Below, piece after piece: positions 18,999 through 27,441 of a DNA stretch of 28,382 nt. This stretch comes from Seminavis robusta (Eukaryota; Bacillariophyta; Bacillariophyceae; Naviculales; Naviculaceae). The stretch spans positions 1 to 28,382 of the forward strand of contig CAICTM010001482.1 in NCBI GenBank assembly GCA_903772945.1, read 5' to 3'. The translations under genes and the position numbers were made by a program. Under the pieces are notes generated by a model. That model searched no databases and was not told where the DNA came from. It saw only the letters and a program-made list of their open reading frames with translations. Position 1 is the first letter of the stretch; each line of letters begins with the position of its first letter.

Positions 18999-19684
18999 TT
19001 GATTGGTTCAACGAGTGGTACCGTATGGTGTGGTATGGTTGGTTGTGCTGTGGAGATTAATAATGGAGGAAGTACCTGGTGGAGTGGCCAACAAGGAATT
19101 TACAGAGAAAGGAAAGGAAACGAATGGTCAAGTCAGGGGCGAAAGACTTGCTGAAAATGGAAACGATTCAGAAAGAGAAGAAAGCAATGTTGATCTTGAT
19201 TTGATGGACAACGTGGACAATTTGATAGTTTTACGTCGTTTAGGAGCTCATCTTCTACCGTAGTATAGCAAGAGGCAGGGAGAATGCAGGAGCGAGCATC
19301 ATGTTTCTTTTGTTGTTTGCCTCAACTGTATAAAGAGCCAACGAATCCTTGTTTTCCAATGACGCTGTTGCCGCCTCGTCAATTAAGAGCTCGAACCACA
19401 TTGGCACACATTGGTAGTAGAGGGCCGGAAACGGGAGCAGGATCTCTTCATAAATTCGTGATGGCTGCAATCGCTTACCTGGGGGATTTGCCTTCTCCAG
19501 CGGACATCAAGGAGCGTTGCCGTAGCGGCGTAATGATGGAAGCACCACTTGCAGCGGTTCTATAACAGCTTCTAAGTTTATTCTTTCAGATACGCTAGAT
19601 ATTAACTAATTATCTATCATATAATACTTCCCCTCTCCTTTCCAACTCGATAGCAGTTTTTCTTTTCTTTGGGTGTGTTCAATA
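18999..19684. other. Intergenic between convergent genes
   Basis: The 3' sides of the cyclophilin gene and of the ankyrin-WW gene face each other here. No recognisable gene. Short open frames at 19003-19263 and 19284-19565 have no motif. Confidence 0.45.
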
Positions 19685-22600
19685 TTATTTCTTGGCCGAG
19701 AATGGGGGTGGGGGCATCCCAATCGCCGCAAACAAAGACTCGGCTCCCGGGGTCGCAGGCATGGGTGCCGGAGCCTGGTTCATGGGCGGAGGAGGAAATG
19801 ACATATCTGTGGGCGGGGCAACATTAACAACATTCGGGGCCAACGGGACGGCTTGCTGAGGCGTTTTGGGTGAGAGTGGCACGTCGTCCATCATTTCATC
19901 ATCGGATCCACACGAGTCGCCGTCATGAGCAGTGGGAGTCTTGGGCGCTTCCGTCGTGGCTGCTGCAGGAGTTGTTGGCGCAGAGAACACTTGTTCTGCT
20001 GGCATTCCCGGAGCCGGTGGAGTCGCGGATGCAGGGTCTACAATGGGATGTGTGCCTCCAAACGGAGGGGCCGCAAAGGCATTGGCTGCAGCACCATTGT
20101 TACTGGGAGCAACACTTGCAAAAGGACTCATCCCAGCAGGGCCCGAGGCAACCGCAGGCGGGGGCATTGAGAAGGCAGCTGAGGGATCCGCTACGGGCGC
20201 GGGGGTTGCAAACGCCGTGACGGGCGTGGGGTTCGTTGTTGTGACTGGTGGTGCTGAAAAGGCATCCGTTGCAAAGGCTGGTTTGGCCTCTTGATTTGGC
20301 ATGACGTGACCACTTGCCATTGGTGGATTGCTTGTACCAGGCGCCGAAAAGAAAGCTGACGCAGCAGCAGGCTGGGGCACGGACATTGGTGGTGCATCGT
20401 TTGCATTGGGCGCCGAAAAGATATCCGATGCAGGTTTTGTTGTTGCTGGGACAGGCGAAATATTTCCACCAGTGGAAAACTCAGTGCTAGGAGCTGAAAA
20501 GAGATCTGCGGCTGATGCCGGTTTCGCCTGCTGATTTGGAACGGGCGACACGTGACCACCGGTGGAGAACACATTGTTTGCACTGGCACCGGGCGCGGAA
20601 AAGAGATCCGCGGCAGAAGCCGGCTTGGCCTCCTGGTTCGGCATGGGCGAGACGTGGCCACTGGTGGCTGGCGCAAACGTAACGGCTGCAGGTTGTGCTA
20701 CAGCAGGAGCATCTGCCATGGTAGTATTCGCAGCAGAAGACCAAGAAACGCCTCCGGACGGAGGCGATGCAAACAAATCCGCCGCACCACTGTTCGGTGC
20801 TTTCTGGATGGAAGAAAAGGCTCCAGCAGAAGCCACATTTGGCTCCGTAGATGCTCTCATGTCATTGCTGATTGCTGCCTGGGATGGCATAGTGGGCGAC
20901 GAAAAGACTTCGGAGGACGCAACCCCACCGAACGGCGTCATTCCTCCCGATGGCGGCGCCGCAAAGATATTGCTCGCAGCCGGTGTCGCGGCACCTGGTG
21001 GCTGTCCCTCGGCCAAAGGTGAAAGCACCGTGGGGGCTCCACTACTAAAGCTAATGACTCCTTGGGGTGGTTGGGCACTATTTTGTTGCGCAGCCGGTGT
21101 CCCGAATGCCATGGCGGCCGCAGCCGTTGTCGACGGCGAGAATGCCGTGGTGACTGGATCGATTTTCGCAGGTGTCGTGATGGGGTCAACTTGAAGCGGC
21201 TGAGGAATGGTCTCCACAGGTTTCTGTTCTGGTGCAACTGGTCTCTCCCACGAGGTCCTTCCATCCACATGATAATAATAAACCTGTCCGGTTGACGGAT
21301 CGTGAGTTTCATGCCATCCTTCCAGCAGGGCCGGAGGCACAGATTGTTGTGGAGGGACCTCTGCAGCAGCAGACGTAGGAGCGGGGGTTTCAAAGGCAGA
21401 AGCAGTAGTAGCTGGTTGAGCAGACGAGGCATCCGTCGCTTCTGCAGGTTTTTCCTCTTCAGTCTTTTCCTCCTTTTCGGGTTTTGGCTCTTCGACCGGC
21501 TTGACCTCTTCGGGTGCCTTTTCCTCTTCGGCTTTTGCTTCTTCGACCGGCTTGACCTCTTCCGGTTTTGGCTCTTCAGCTGGCTTTGTCTCTTCCTGCT
21601 TGACTTCTCCCCCTTCCGGTTTTGCTCCTTCGGTTGGCTCCGCGGCAACTTCTGTCTTGTGTTCTTCCTGTGGTTGCTGGAGTTGCGATGGTGTTGGCTC
21701 TGTACTAGTAGTTGGTTCCATCGTCGTGGTAGCCTCTGTTGCTGTCGGTGCTGGCGCCGTGGCAGTTGGTGCCACTGGTTTTTCCCACGAAGTGGTACCA
21801 TCGAGTTCATTGTAATAATATACCTGTCCCGACGTTGGATCCGTGGCTGGCTTCCACCCCGGCAATAATTCTTCTTCTTCTGTGGTAGTATTCGCCGCCA
21901 CGGGTGTTGGTTCGGGTGTGGTTGCTACAACGATTGGTGCGGTTACGGCAGCTGTAGGTTTTTCCCACGACGTGGTTCCATCCGTTTCATGGTAATAGTA
22001 GAGTCGTCCCGATGCTGGATCGGTAACTTCCTTCCATCCCGCTGGCAGTTGTTGTTGTTCTCCTTGTTGCGGTGGTTGCTGCTGCTCCTTTTGGGGTGTG
22101 ACAAACGCCGCCATGGCTGGTTGCTGTTGCTGTTGCTGCTGTGGCGTAGTAGTCGTACCACCGGGTTGAAACACTCCATAATTGGCGGTACCAGTATTGG
22201 GTGCCGACATGGTTCGTTGATTGGGCATGGCCATTGGCATGGGCGAGGTGGTATTGGAGACGGCATCGTAGGCGACATAACGGGAATTGGCGCGTCCACT
22301 GTACGGATTGGCGGCGGCTCCTCCGGCAAATGGATTGTTGCCGCCGCCTGCAGCAAACGCACTTGCAATGGGCGCTCCTCCCGATGCGGGCGGGGGCGCA
22401 ATATTGGCGTATTGAGATGATTGGTAGTGTCCGTATTTCTTTTGCAAATTGGCGTCCGATGACGAGGAATGAAATCCATCGGGTTTTCGAAATCCCTTCA
22501 TGACGGCCGTATGGGCTGACGAGGATCCCGACAATGCGTAGCCCCCGGATGTCGGTGCCACTCCGCCATCTTGCTGTTGTAACATGGAATGCGTGGGCGC

Positions 22601-23188
22601 CGGTGAGGACATGGGCGCGGGACGTATCGGCGGCGGTGGCGCGACGGGATTTCGAATGCGCAATCCTCCCATATCAATCCCGGGTGGCAATCCAACGCCG
22701 CCATTGTCAATGGCCGCTTGCGTTTCTTGTTGCAACTGGAGTGGCAATAAGAATTGTCGTACGGAATTGACCGTCGCCACATCGTACGGGGTTTGACCCA
22801 AACTATTCTTGGCGACGACGGACGCACCCAATTCTGTCACCAACAATTTGACGGTCGGCAAAGCGCGCAAAGTGTCGGTGGACAAACAGGCATAATGCAA
22901 CGGCGTATTGCCGGCACTATCCATGTATGTCAAATCGACACCGGGTTGTTGGAGTAAATACCGAATCAGGCGATCCATGCACTGTTGACACGCCAAGTGA
23001 ATCGCGTAGGAACCCCGGGTTGGATTCAATTTGGTGCGTGCGACGTCGTCCATTTCCGACACACACGCCATGGCGCCATCTTCATCGCCCTTTTGAACGG
23101 CATAGACAAATCGACTGTTGCCATCCGTAGGAGGAGGTGCTACCGTTTGAGATAGCTTTTCAAATTGGCTACTCGCCCAGCCTAGCAT
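19685..23188 (-). CDS. Ankyrin and triple WW-domain scaffold protein
   Basis: Single exon, 1167 residues, from the ATG that begins MLGWASSQFEKLSQTV; the frame runs further upstream to 23383 but with no earlier suitable ATG. Residues about 25-150 hold ankyrin repeats (GSYAIHLACQQ, GNTPLHYACLS, GQTPYDVA). Three WW domains sit at about 381-411 (LPAGWKEVTDPASGRLYYYH), 441-471 and 621-651, each with both tryptophan positions (final SWEKP or SWERP) and the YYY core. WW domains bind proline-rich peptides, so this is a protein-binding scaffold. Between WW2 and WW3 lies a Lys/Glu/Pro-rich tract. The last 500 residues are low-complexity and repeat a short motif of the type DLFSAP about a dozen times, with two nearly identical blocks around HVSPVPNQQAKPASAADLFS. 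No catalytic domain seen. Confidence 0.88.
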   Translation of the reverse strand: MLGWASSQFEKLSQTVAPPPTDGNSRFVYAVQKGDEDGAMACVSEMDDVARTKLNPTRGSYAIHLACQQCMDRLIRYLLQQPGVDLTYMDSAGNTPLHYACLSTDTLRALPTVKLLVTELGASVVAKNSLGQTPYDVATVNSVRQFLLPLQLQQETQAAIDNGGVGLPPGIDMGGLRIRNPVAPPPPIRPAPMSSPAPTHSMLQQQDGGVAPTSGGYALSGSSSAHTAVMKGFRKPDGFHSSSSDANLQKKYGHYQSSQYANIAPPPASGGAPIASAFAAGGGNNPFAGGAAANPYSGRANSRYVAYDAVSNTTSPMPMAMPNQRTMSAPNTGTANYGVFQPGGTTTTPQQQQQQQPAMAAFVTPQKEQQQPPQQGEQQQLPAGWKEVTDPASGRLYYYHETDGTTSWEKPTAAVTAPIVVATTPEPTPVAANTTTEEEELLPGWKPATDPTSGQVYYYNELDGTTSWEKPVAPTATAPAPTATEATTTMEPTTSTEPTPSQLQQPQEEHKTEVAAEPTEGAKPEGGEVKQEETKPAEEPKPEEVKPVEEAKAEEEKAPEEVKPVEEPKPEKEEKTEEEKPAEATDASSAQPATTASAFETPAPTSAAAEVPPQQSVPPALLEGWHETHDPSTGQVYYYHVDGRTSWERPVAPEQKPVETIPQPLQVDPITTPAKIDPVTTAFSPSTTAAAAMAFGTPAAQQNSAQPPQGVISFSSGAPTVLSPLAEGQPPGAATPAASNIFAAPPSGGMTPFGGVASSEVFSSPTMPSQAAISNDMRASTEPNVASAGAFSSIQKAPNSGAADLFASPPSGGVSWSSAANTTMADAPAVAQPAAVTFAPATSGHVSPMPNQEAKPASAADLFSAPGASANNVFSTGGHVSPVPNQQAKPASAADLFSAPSTEFSTGGNISPVPATTKPASDIFSAPNANDAPPMSVPQPAAASAFFSAPGTSNPPMASGHVMPNQEAKPAFATDAFSAPPVTTTNPTPVTAFATPAPVADPSAAFSMPPPAVASGPAGMSPFASVAPSNNGAAANAFAAPPFGGTHPIVDPASATPPAPGMPAEQVFSAPTTPAAATTEAPKTPTAHDGDSCGSDDEMMDDVPLSPKTPQQAVPLAPNVVNVAPPTDMSFPPPPMNQAPAPMPATPGAESLFAAIGMPPPPFSAKK

Positions 23189-23873
23189 CTTGTCTACTTC
23201 AGAAACTAATAAGATAGCTAATAAGATAGAATGGATATGATGGATGATAGAAGACTCTCCCCGATCGATCAACCCAAATCTAATCCAAGCCGTGCTTTGC
23301 TTTGTTTGGGTCGGTCTTTGTTTTGGTCTTTTACTTGGTTGGCATTTTGGACCGTTGCTGCCGCAAAAATTACAATCCGTCAAGAATGACGTGGGGTTTT
23401 AATCTCAGCCACAAGCAAGAGGTGCGCATCGGACAAGGCAGTTATTGCAACGGCTAAAGTGAAGGTGGGGGTGGCGTGCAGCGTGGAATTTAGGGGACAA
23501 GCCAATTTTTTCCTTCACTTGCAAGCTATCTTGCTGGCTTATCATTGCAGATCTTGTGTGTCGATTGCATCCAATCAAATCAATCCCTCGAGAGATTCCA
23601 CGCTAACTCTGTGGTCGTCACGATAGATCATCCTGGACCGTGGCAACAGACTCGACTCGACTTGCTCGAGCAATGGCGCAAGCAACCAAACTATTCCACT
23701 TTCTCGTATTCTATTAGCGTGACTGCCAAACAAGGAACAGGAAACCAACAGAAGCAACACCGTACATCATCCATCCATCCATCCATCCATCCATCCATCC
23801 ATCCACTGATAGGCAAGAACTTGAAAAAAGCATAATCTCCCCGCCGCCCTGGCCACTACTACCGGTAGCTAGA
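23189..23873. other. Promoter region between divergent genes
   Basis: Lies between the minus-strand ankyrin-WW gene and the plus-strand ankyrin-family copy. From about 23614 it is homologous to the sequence before the second copy at about 27265 (shared GTCGTCACGATA, GAACCGTGG-like and GTACATCATCCATCC blocks). No separate gene seen. Confidence 0.6.
23771..23804. repeat. (CCAT)n microsatellite
   Basis: Eight uninterrupted CCAT units. The duplicate locus has a degenerate version at about 27393-27424 (CCATCCGCCCATCCACCC). Confidence 0.95.
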
Positions 23874-24353
23874 ATGTTGTTGGATCATGAAGATGATGTA
23901 TGGATCAACAACATCCTTCCTTTTCTGGGCATGGGTCAGTATGCCTTTGTGGGTGGTGTCAACAAGAAACTCAATCAGCTTTACAAGGAATATGGGGCTA
24001 CAGTCAAGGATCCTCCAAAGGTGAAGCATTGGGATTTAGAAACAGGTGCATGGGGGGAAACTGCAGCAGGCAGCACTGACACTTTTTCAAGTGCCGTGTT
24101 TTACAGTGCGTCTTGTGCCAAGTACCGGTTCCAACAAGATGATGCTCGCTACAGCCTTGGTGGAATCATTGTTTCAGCTAGAAATGGCGACTCGCACGTT
24201 GTGGAATGGGTATATGAAAATTGCCAAGAAGAGCCAGTGTCGTTGCAGGATACTACTACCCCACTGATATTTCGGCCTTCCAAGCTTGCTTTTATCTTTT
24301 GGTGCCTGCTGGTACATCTTGTCTCCCGGTACCTGGTGCATTTTCTCTGGTAA
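23874..24353 (+). CDS. Truncated member of F-box-like/ankyrin family
   Basis: 159 residues from ATG. The first 100 match the gene at the right end of the window: MLLDHE, WINNILPFLGMGQYAF, VNKKLNQLYK, DTFSSAVFYS and CAKY. The ILPFLGMGQYAF leader resembles the degenerate F-box that opens many stramenopile ankyrin proteins. Only the start of one ankyrin unit remains (ISARNGDSHVVEWVYENCQ), where the paralogue has six or more. The homology then ends and a different tail follows, with a hydrophobic run near the end (LAFIFWCLLVHLVSRYLVHFLW). It lacks the 23-residue N-terminal extension of the paralogue. Probably a truncated duplicate; whether it is expressed cannot be told. It may equally be labelled a pseudogene. 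Confidence 0.6.
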   Translation: MLLDHEDDVWINNILPFLGMGQYAFVGGVNKKLNQLYKEYGATVKDPPKVKHWDLETGAWGETAAGSTDTFSSAVFYSASCAKYRFQQDDARYSLGGIIVSARNGDSHVVEWVYENCQEEPVSLQDTTTPLIFRPSKLAFIFWCLLVHLVSRYLVHFLW

Positions 24354-24749
24354 CTACGGTAACAACTAACTAACTAACTATACCAGTCTTTGCTTGACTG
24401 GCTGACACGAGGTAAAGCTGCCAAGACTACGGTATGCATGGTTGCTATCCTTGCTTGGGAGTCCTGATGGCCATGTCAAAGTTCGGTGTCATTTTCATGA
24501 AACTTGGCTGTAGTATGATGCATGCATTTCCAAAAGTAAGTAGTCTGTTCGTACTAGCTAGCAACTCCTAGCTAGCTAGTAGGAGCGAGTTTGAATGAAG
24601 AACATCATCTGAGAGTTCCAGTATTAAATTTTGCTGGTGTTGATGGTATAGCAAGGCATTGTAAATAAGAGAATCTTGCTAGTTTGTGCATGCAATGCGT
24701 GACATGTATTTGATAGCCTACAGGTATTTTAATAAAATGTCTTAACTAG
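24354..24749. other. Intergenic
   Basis: No gene seen. Contains CTAGCTAGCTAG-type runs (about 24555-24582) that recur elsewhere in the window. Confidence 0.4.
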
Positions 24750-25121
24750 CTACCTCTTAGCAACTCTTCTTTTCTTCTGGTAAAGTCCATTGGGAGCATG
24801 GCCATCGTTTTTGGCGCCGGAGACATTGCTACCTTGCCTTGGTAGACTCGACTCGACTCGACTCGACTCGACTCACTGGCATGGCCTTGACGCGGAGCCA
24901 GTGTCTTGGAAATCAAACAAGTCCTCATCATCAAGCAAATCCATTGCATCTTGTAGAATTGTCTGGAGCCTTGACTGTGCCTCTGCACCTCTCATCACAC
25001 TAGCTGGTGCTGGATTGCTTGGGATCTGCAGTGTCAGCCGGGAGCATGGAAGCATGTTGGTGGGTGATCTGCTTGTATTGGACGGGACAGTTTTGGATGG
25101 GGACGAGGAAGGGTTTGTCAT
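24750..25121 (-). CDS. Candidate small protein with C-terminal basic (nuclear-type) motif
   Basis: I do not recognise a family. On the minus strand an ATG at 25121 opens a Ser/Pro/Thr-rich segment, then a helix-like stretch AEAQSRLQTILQDAMDLLDD and an acidic EDLFDFQD. Exon 1 would end at 24877 before a consensus GTGAGT donor. A short intron made largely of TCGAG repeats ends at 24838, and exon 2 (24837-24750) continues GSNVSGAKNDGHAPNGLYQ and closes with KKRRVAKR. Total 110 residues. Without splicing the frame stops at once (TGA inside the donor). The clean frame after splicing and the basic tail favour a real gene. Against it are the 39-base intron, far below the 79-136 bp of the others here, and the lack of any homologue I can name. 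The acceptor could lie nine bases further on. Confidence 0.4.
24844..24874. repeat. (ACTCG)n microsatellite
   Basis: Six tandem ACTCG units; on the minus strand they form most of the proposed intron of the small gene at 24750-25121. Confidence 0.9.
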
Positions 25122-26038
25122 GTTCCAATGTGCAACGATGTTAGTAAAGACAGATGTGAAGGAAGTGAGAAGGAGGCTTGAAATTGTGAGAAGACGAAAA
25201 CTCGAAGACTTCGGAGATTGACATTTGACATTGCACCACCACGCACGTCACTCAGTTTCAAAGAACCCAGAACGGCCGAATTAACGAACTTTGAAAAAGA
25301 TGCGTGGTACTAAGTTCTGAGTATAGAAAAATACTGTAGGAGTACCGGTACAGCTGTACCCTGGTACCGGTACCAACCATAATGGACTATCATAACTCGA
25401 TTGATGAAATAACGAGACTACCCTTTCTACAAACCGACACGTGGTGTACTTCTCGATGAATTAACGCAATTGCCCTTATACAAAAGGGACACGTGGTGTA
25501 TCCCACTTCCCACAGCTCTACCCACTTACTTTACAAAAAATCAGACTGTGACAGCCATGCACACATGCACACTAGCTAGCTAGTACATGAGACGCAAATC
25601 AGACAAAGCGGAAGCTACACGAATGAACAGCTTACGAACAGCTTACAACACGTACTGACAGCCATCTCTTCCTGTGGAAGTGGCTTTGCAGGTACTGGTA
25701 TGAATATCTGGTCCCGACTGCCTTTCTCGGCAGTGTACTAGTACCGGTACAGCTCGTTGATGTGTTGATGTGATATTCTTCATTGCGACAAAGCAAAGAG
25801 CAAAGTGGCACCTCTTGAGTCCTGAATTATCAGTTGCCAAACTCACTTTATGCTCAATACAAATATTTGCCTTCTTTGTAGTTTGTACTGGTCGAATTTA
25901 CAAGGGAATGGCGTTGTAAAGCATTATGCGAAATTGTTCATTCCGGCAAAGCCAAGTGGCTGCACTAACTAAGTACCAGATTCTTTGCTGGCCAGCATTT
26001 TAAATTTTTCACTGGCAAACAATTGCTTTGATAAATAG
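25122..26038. other. Intergenic with palindromes and a tandem duplication
   Basis: No gene seen. Holds GTACCGGTAC, GTACAGCTGTAC and GGTACCGGTACC palindromes close together (25342-25374) and a tandemly duplicated block carrying ACACGTGGTGTA twice (25403-25500). It would be the upstream region of the minus-strand candidate that starts at 25121. Confidence 0.5.
25403..25500. promoter_or_regulatory. Duplicated block with two CACGTG boxes
   Basis: Two adjacent copies of a roughly 46-bp block (25403-25448 and 25455-25500; GATGAAATAACG and GATGAATTAACG at their starts) each end in ACACGTGGTGTA. CACGTG is the core of G-box/E-box sites bound by bZIP and bHLH factors in other eukaryotes. A role here is inference. 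Confidence 0.4.
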
Positions 26039-26398
26039 GGTGTTTGTACTGCCGCTTATGGAGGCCAACTATGGTTCTTGTTTGCCCATGGAATGCATGG
26101 ACATGCATGGACATGCATGGACATGCCTTCCAAGAGGCTGCCAAGAATGGCCATTTCAAAACTCTCAAAAATGGGCTCACGAAAATCAATGTCCCTGGAA
26201 TAAAGTGACGCTTGAACAGGCTGCTGCAGGTGGCCATTTGGTGATTTTAAGATGGTTCCATGAGAATGGGTGTGATTGGGATGCCAGTGTCTGTCAGAAT
26301 GTGAAGCAAGTGGCCATTTTGAACTTTGGAAGTAGGCACAAGACAATGGGCGTCCATTACTATGAGACTTGCAGTATGGAAACTCATTCACTGGCTAG
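26039..26398 (+). pseudogene. Decayed ankyrin-array remnant
   Basis: Pieces of the same 27-residue ankyrin unit as at the right end: GVCTAAYGGQLW, CPWNAWTC, FQEAAKNGHFKTLK, WAHENQCPWNKVTLEQAAAG, GHLVILRWFHENGCDWDASVC and GHFELWK. They lie in three frames with several stops. A 10-bp unit ATGCATGGAC is repeated three times (26093-26122) inside it. No leader domain remains. It is a third, dead member of the local family. Confidence 0.75.
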
Positions 26399-26849
26399 GA
26401 AAAATCTCAGTTCTCATAGACTACTCTCAAATGATGTTCTTCATGCAGACCGGCATCTGTATTGCTTGCCTTGTGAAAGCTACCCATTCTGTATTGCCTT
26501 GTGACAGCTACCCATTCATGTCTCGGTGGATCCCACAAAGCCAAGCACTTTTGGCCCCGTACTGGTCCTCAATTTATCGCCCCTGAACGCACGGAACCTA
26601 GTCCTGAATTTCGACACTTTCTTCATCGATTCTCGCGGTGAGCCCACCATCCATCATAGCTACCGCTAGCTAGCTAGGCGGAGAGCAAAACGTGGATTAT
26701 TTTAATGGCTCTGTTGGTTTCGATGCACCGATGGAAACGAAACGAATCGAATCGAATCATTCGAAGTTAGATTTCAGCAAGCTGCTGGCTAGCTAGCTAG
26801 TACAGTAGTGCTGTCAAGTCGAGTCATCCTTGTTCACATTTTACAAGAA
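26399..26849. other. Intergenic
   Basis: No gene seen. A 23-bp sequence beginning TGCCTTGTGA is present twice, 28 bp apart (26467-26489 and 26495-26517), with one mismatch. CTAGCTAGCTAG runs near 26670 and 26790. Confidence 0.45.
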
Positions 26850-27095
26850 GTGAGATTCCACGCAAAACTCGATGTCAGTAGTCTAGCCGAAGCTGAGGCA
26901 CTCGCGAAACGTATTTCCGCTTTGCTCGCTGCAAAGTGGGAACGCCCTTACTCAGTGGTGCGTGGCTACGTTAATGCTCGGCTCAGCCTAGCTATTCTTC
27001 GGGCCCGCCACCTCTCCATGCGTGGCTCTCGTGTCCCTGCTGGCGCAATGAGCTACCGTCGTTCTCTCTGGGATGCACTTGCACTCTTCCGCTAA
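26850..27095 (+). mobile_element. Probable 3' fragment of a retroelement coding region
   Basis: An open frame ends in a stop at 27095 and reads AEAEALAKRISALLAAKWER, then PYSVVRGYVNARLSLAILRA, then RGSRVPAG and SLWDALALFR. The pattern 'aakW.r.YS.v..yv..rls.ailra....lRGsR' resembles the extreme C-terminus of reverse-transcriptase-like proteins that are abundant in diatom genomes, from my memory of that family. There is no polymerase core, no in-frame ATG at the left end and no flanking repeat, so it would be a fragment. Downstream is a C/T-rich tract. Confidence 0.4.
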
Positions 27096-27441
27096 TTTTG
27101 CTCCCTTGTCCTTCCCCCCTTCCCTGCCCCCCTTGTTTTGCCCTGCTCGCGTCCTCATTGCTCTCCCCGTATGCCCACCACACCAGCCACCCACCACCGC
27201 AGCCACTGCTTTGCCTAGCCTCGCCCCCCTCGCTCCTTAACGTATCTATTTAGTCTAGCCATCAGTCGTCACGATAAATCACCGTGAACCGTGGAAAGAC
27301 TTGATCAGCAGAAGCAAGCAAACTTTGGAAAAACTACTCCACTTTCTTGTGGATGCCAAAGAAGGAACAGCGAACAGAAGCAAACTGTACATCATCCATC
27401 CGCCCATCCACCCACCCATCCACCGAAAGCCAAGAACCACA
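27096..27441. other. Intergenic, C/T-rich then duplicated leader
   Basis: 27096-27240 is pyrimidine-rich on the plus strand (runs of CCCCC and CTCCC). From about 27265 the sequence is homologous to that before the copy at 23874. Confidence 0.5.

Noticed and set aside
20562..21194. 210-codon plus-strand frame opposite the WW scaffold
   Set aside because: Shadow of low-complexity Ala/Pro/Ser-rich codons on the other strand; no domain.
23189..23383. N-terminal extension of the ankyrin-WW gene
   Set aside because: It begins at a TTG and the composition is unlike the protein; the ATG at 23188 is well placed before the ankyrin region.
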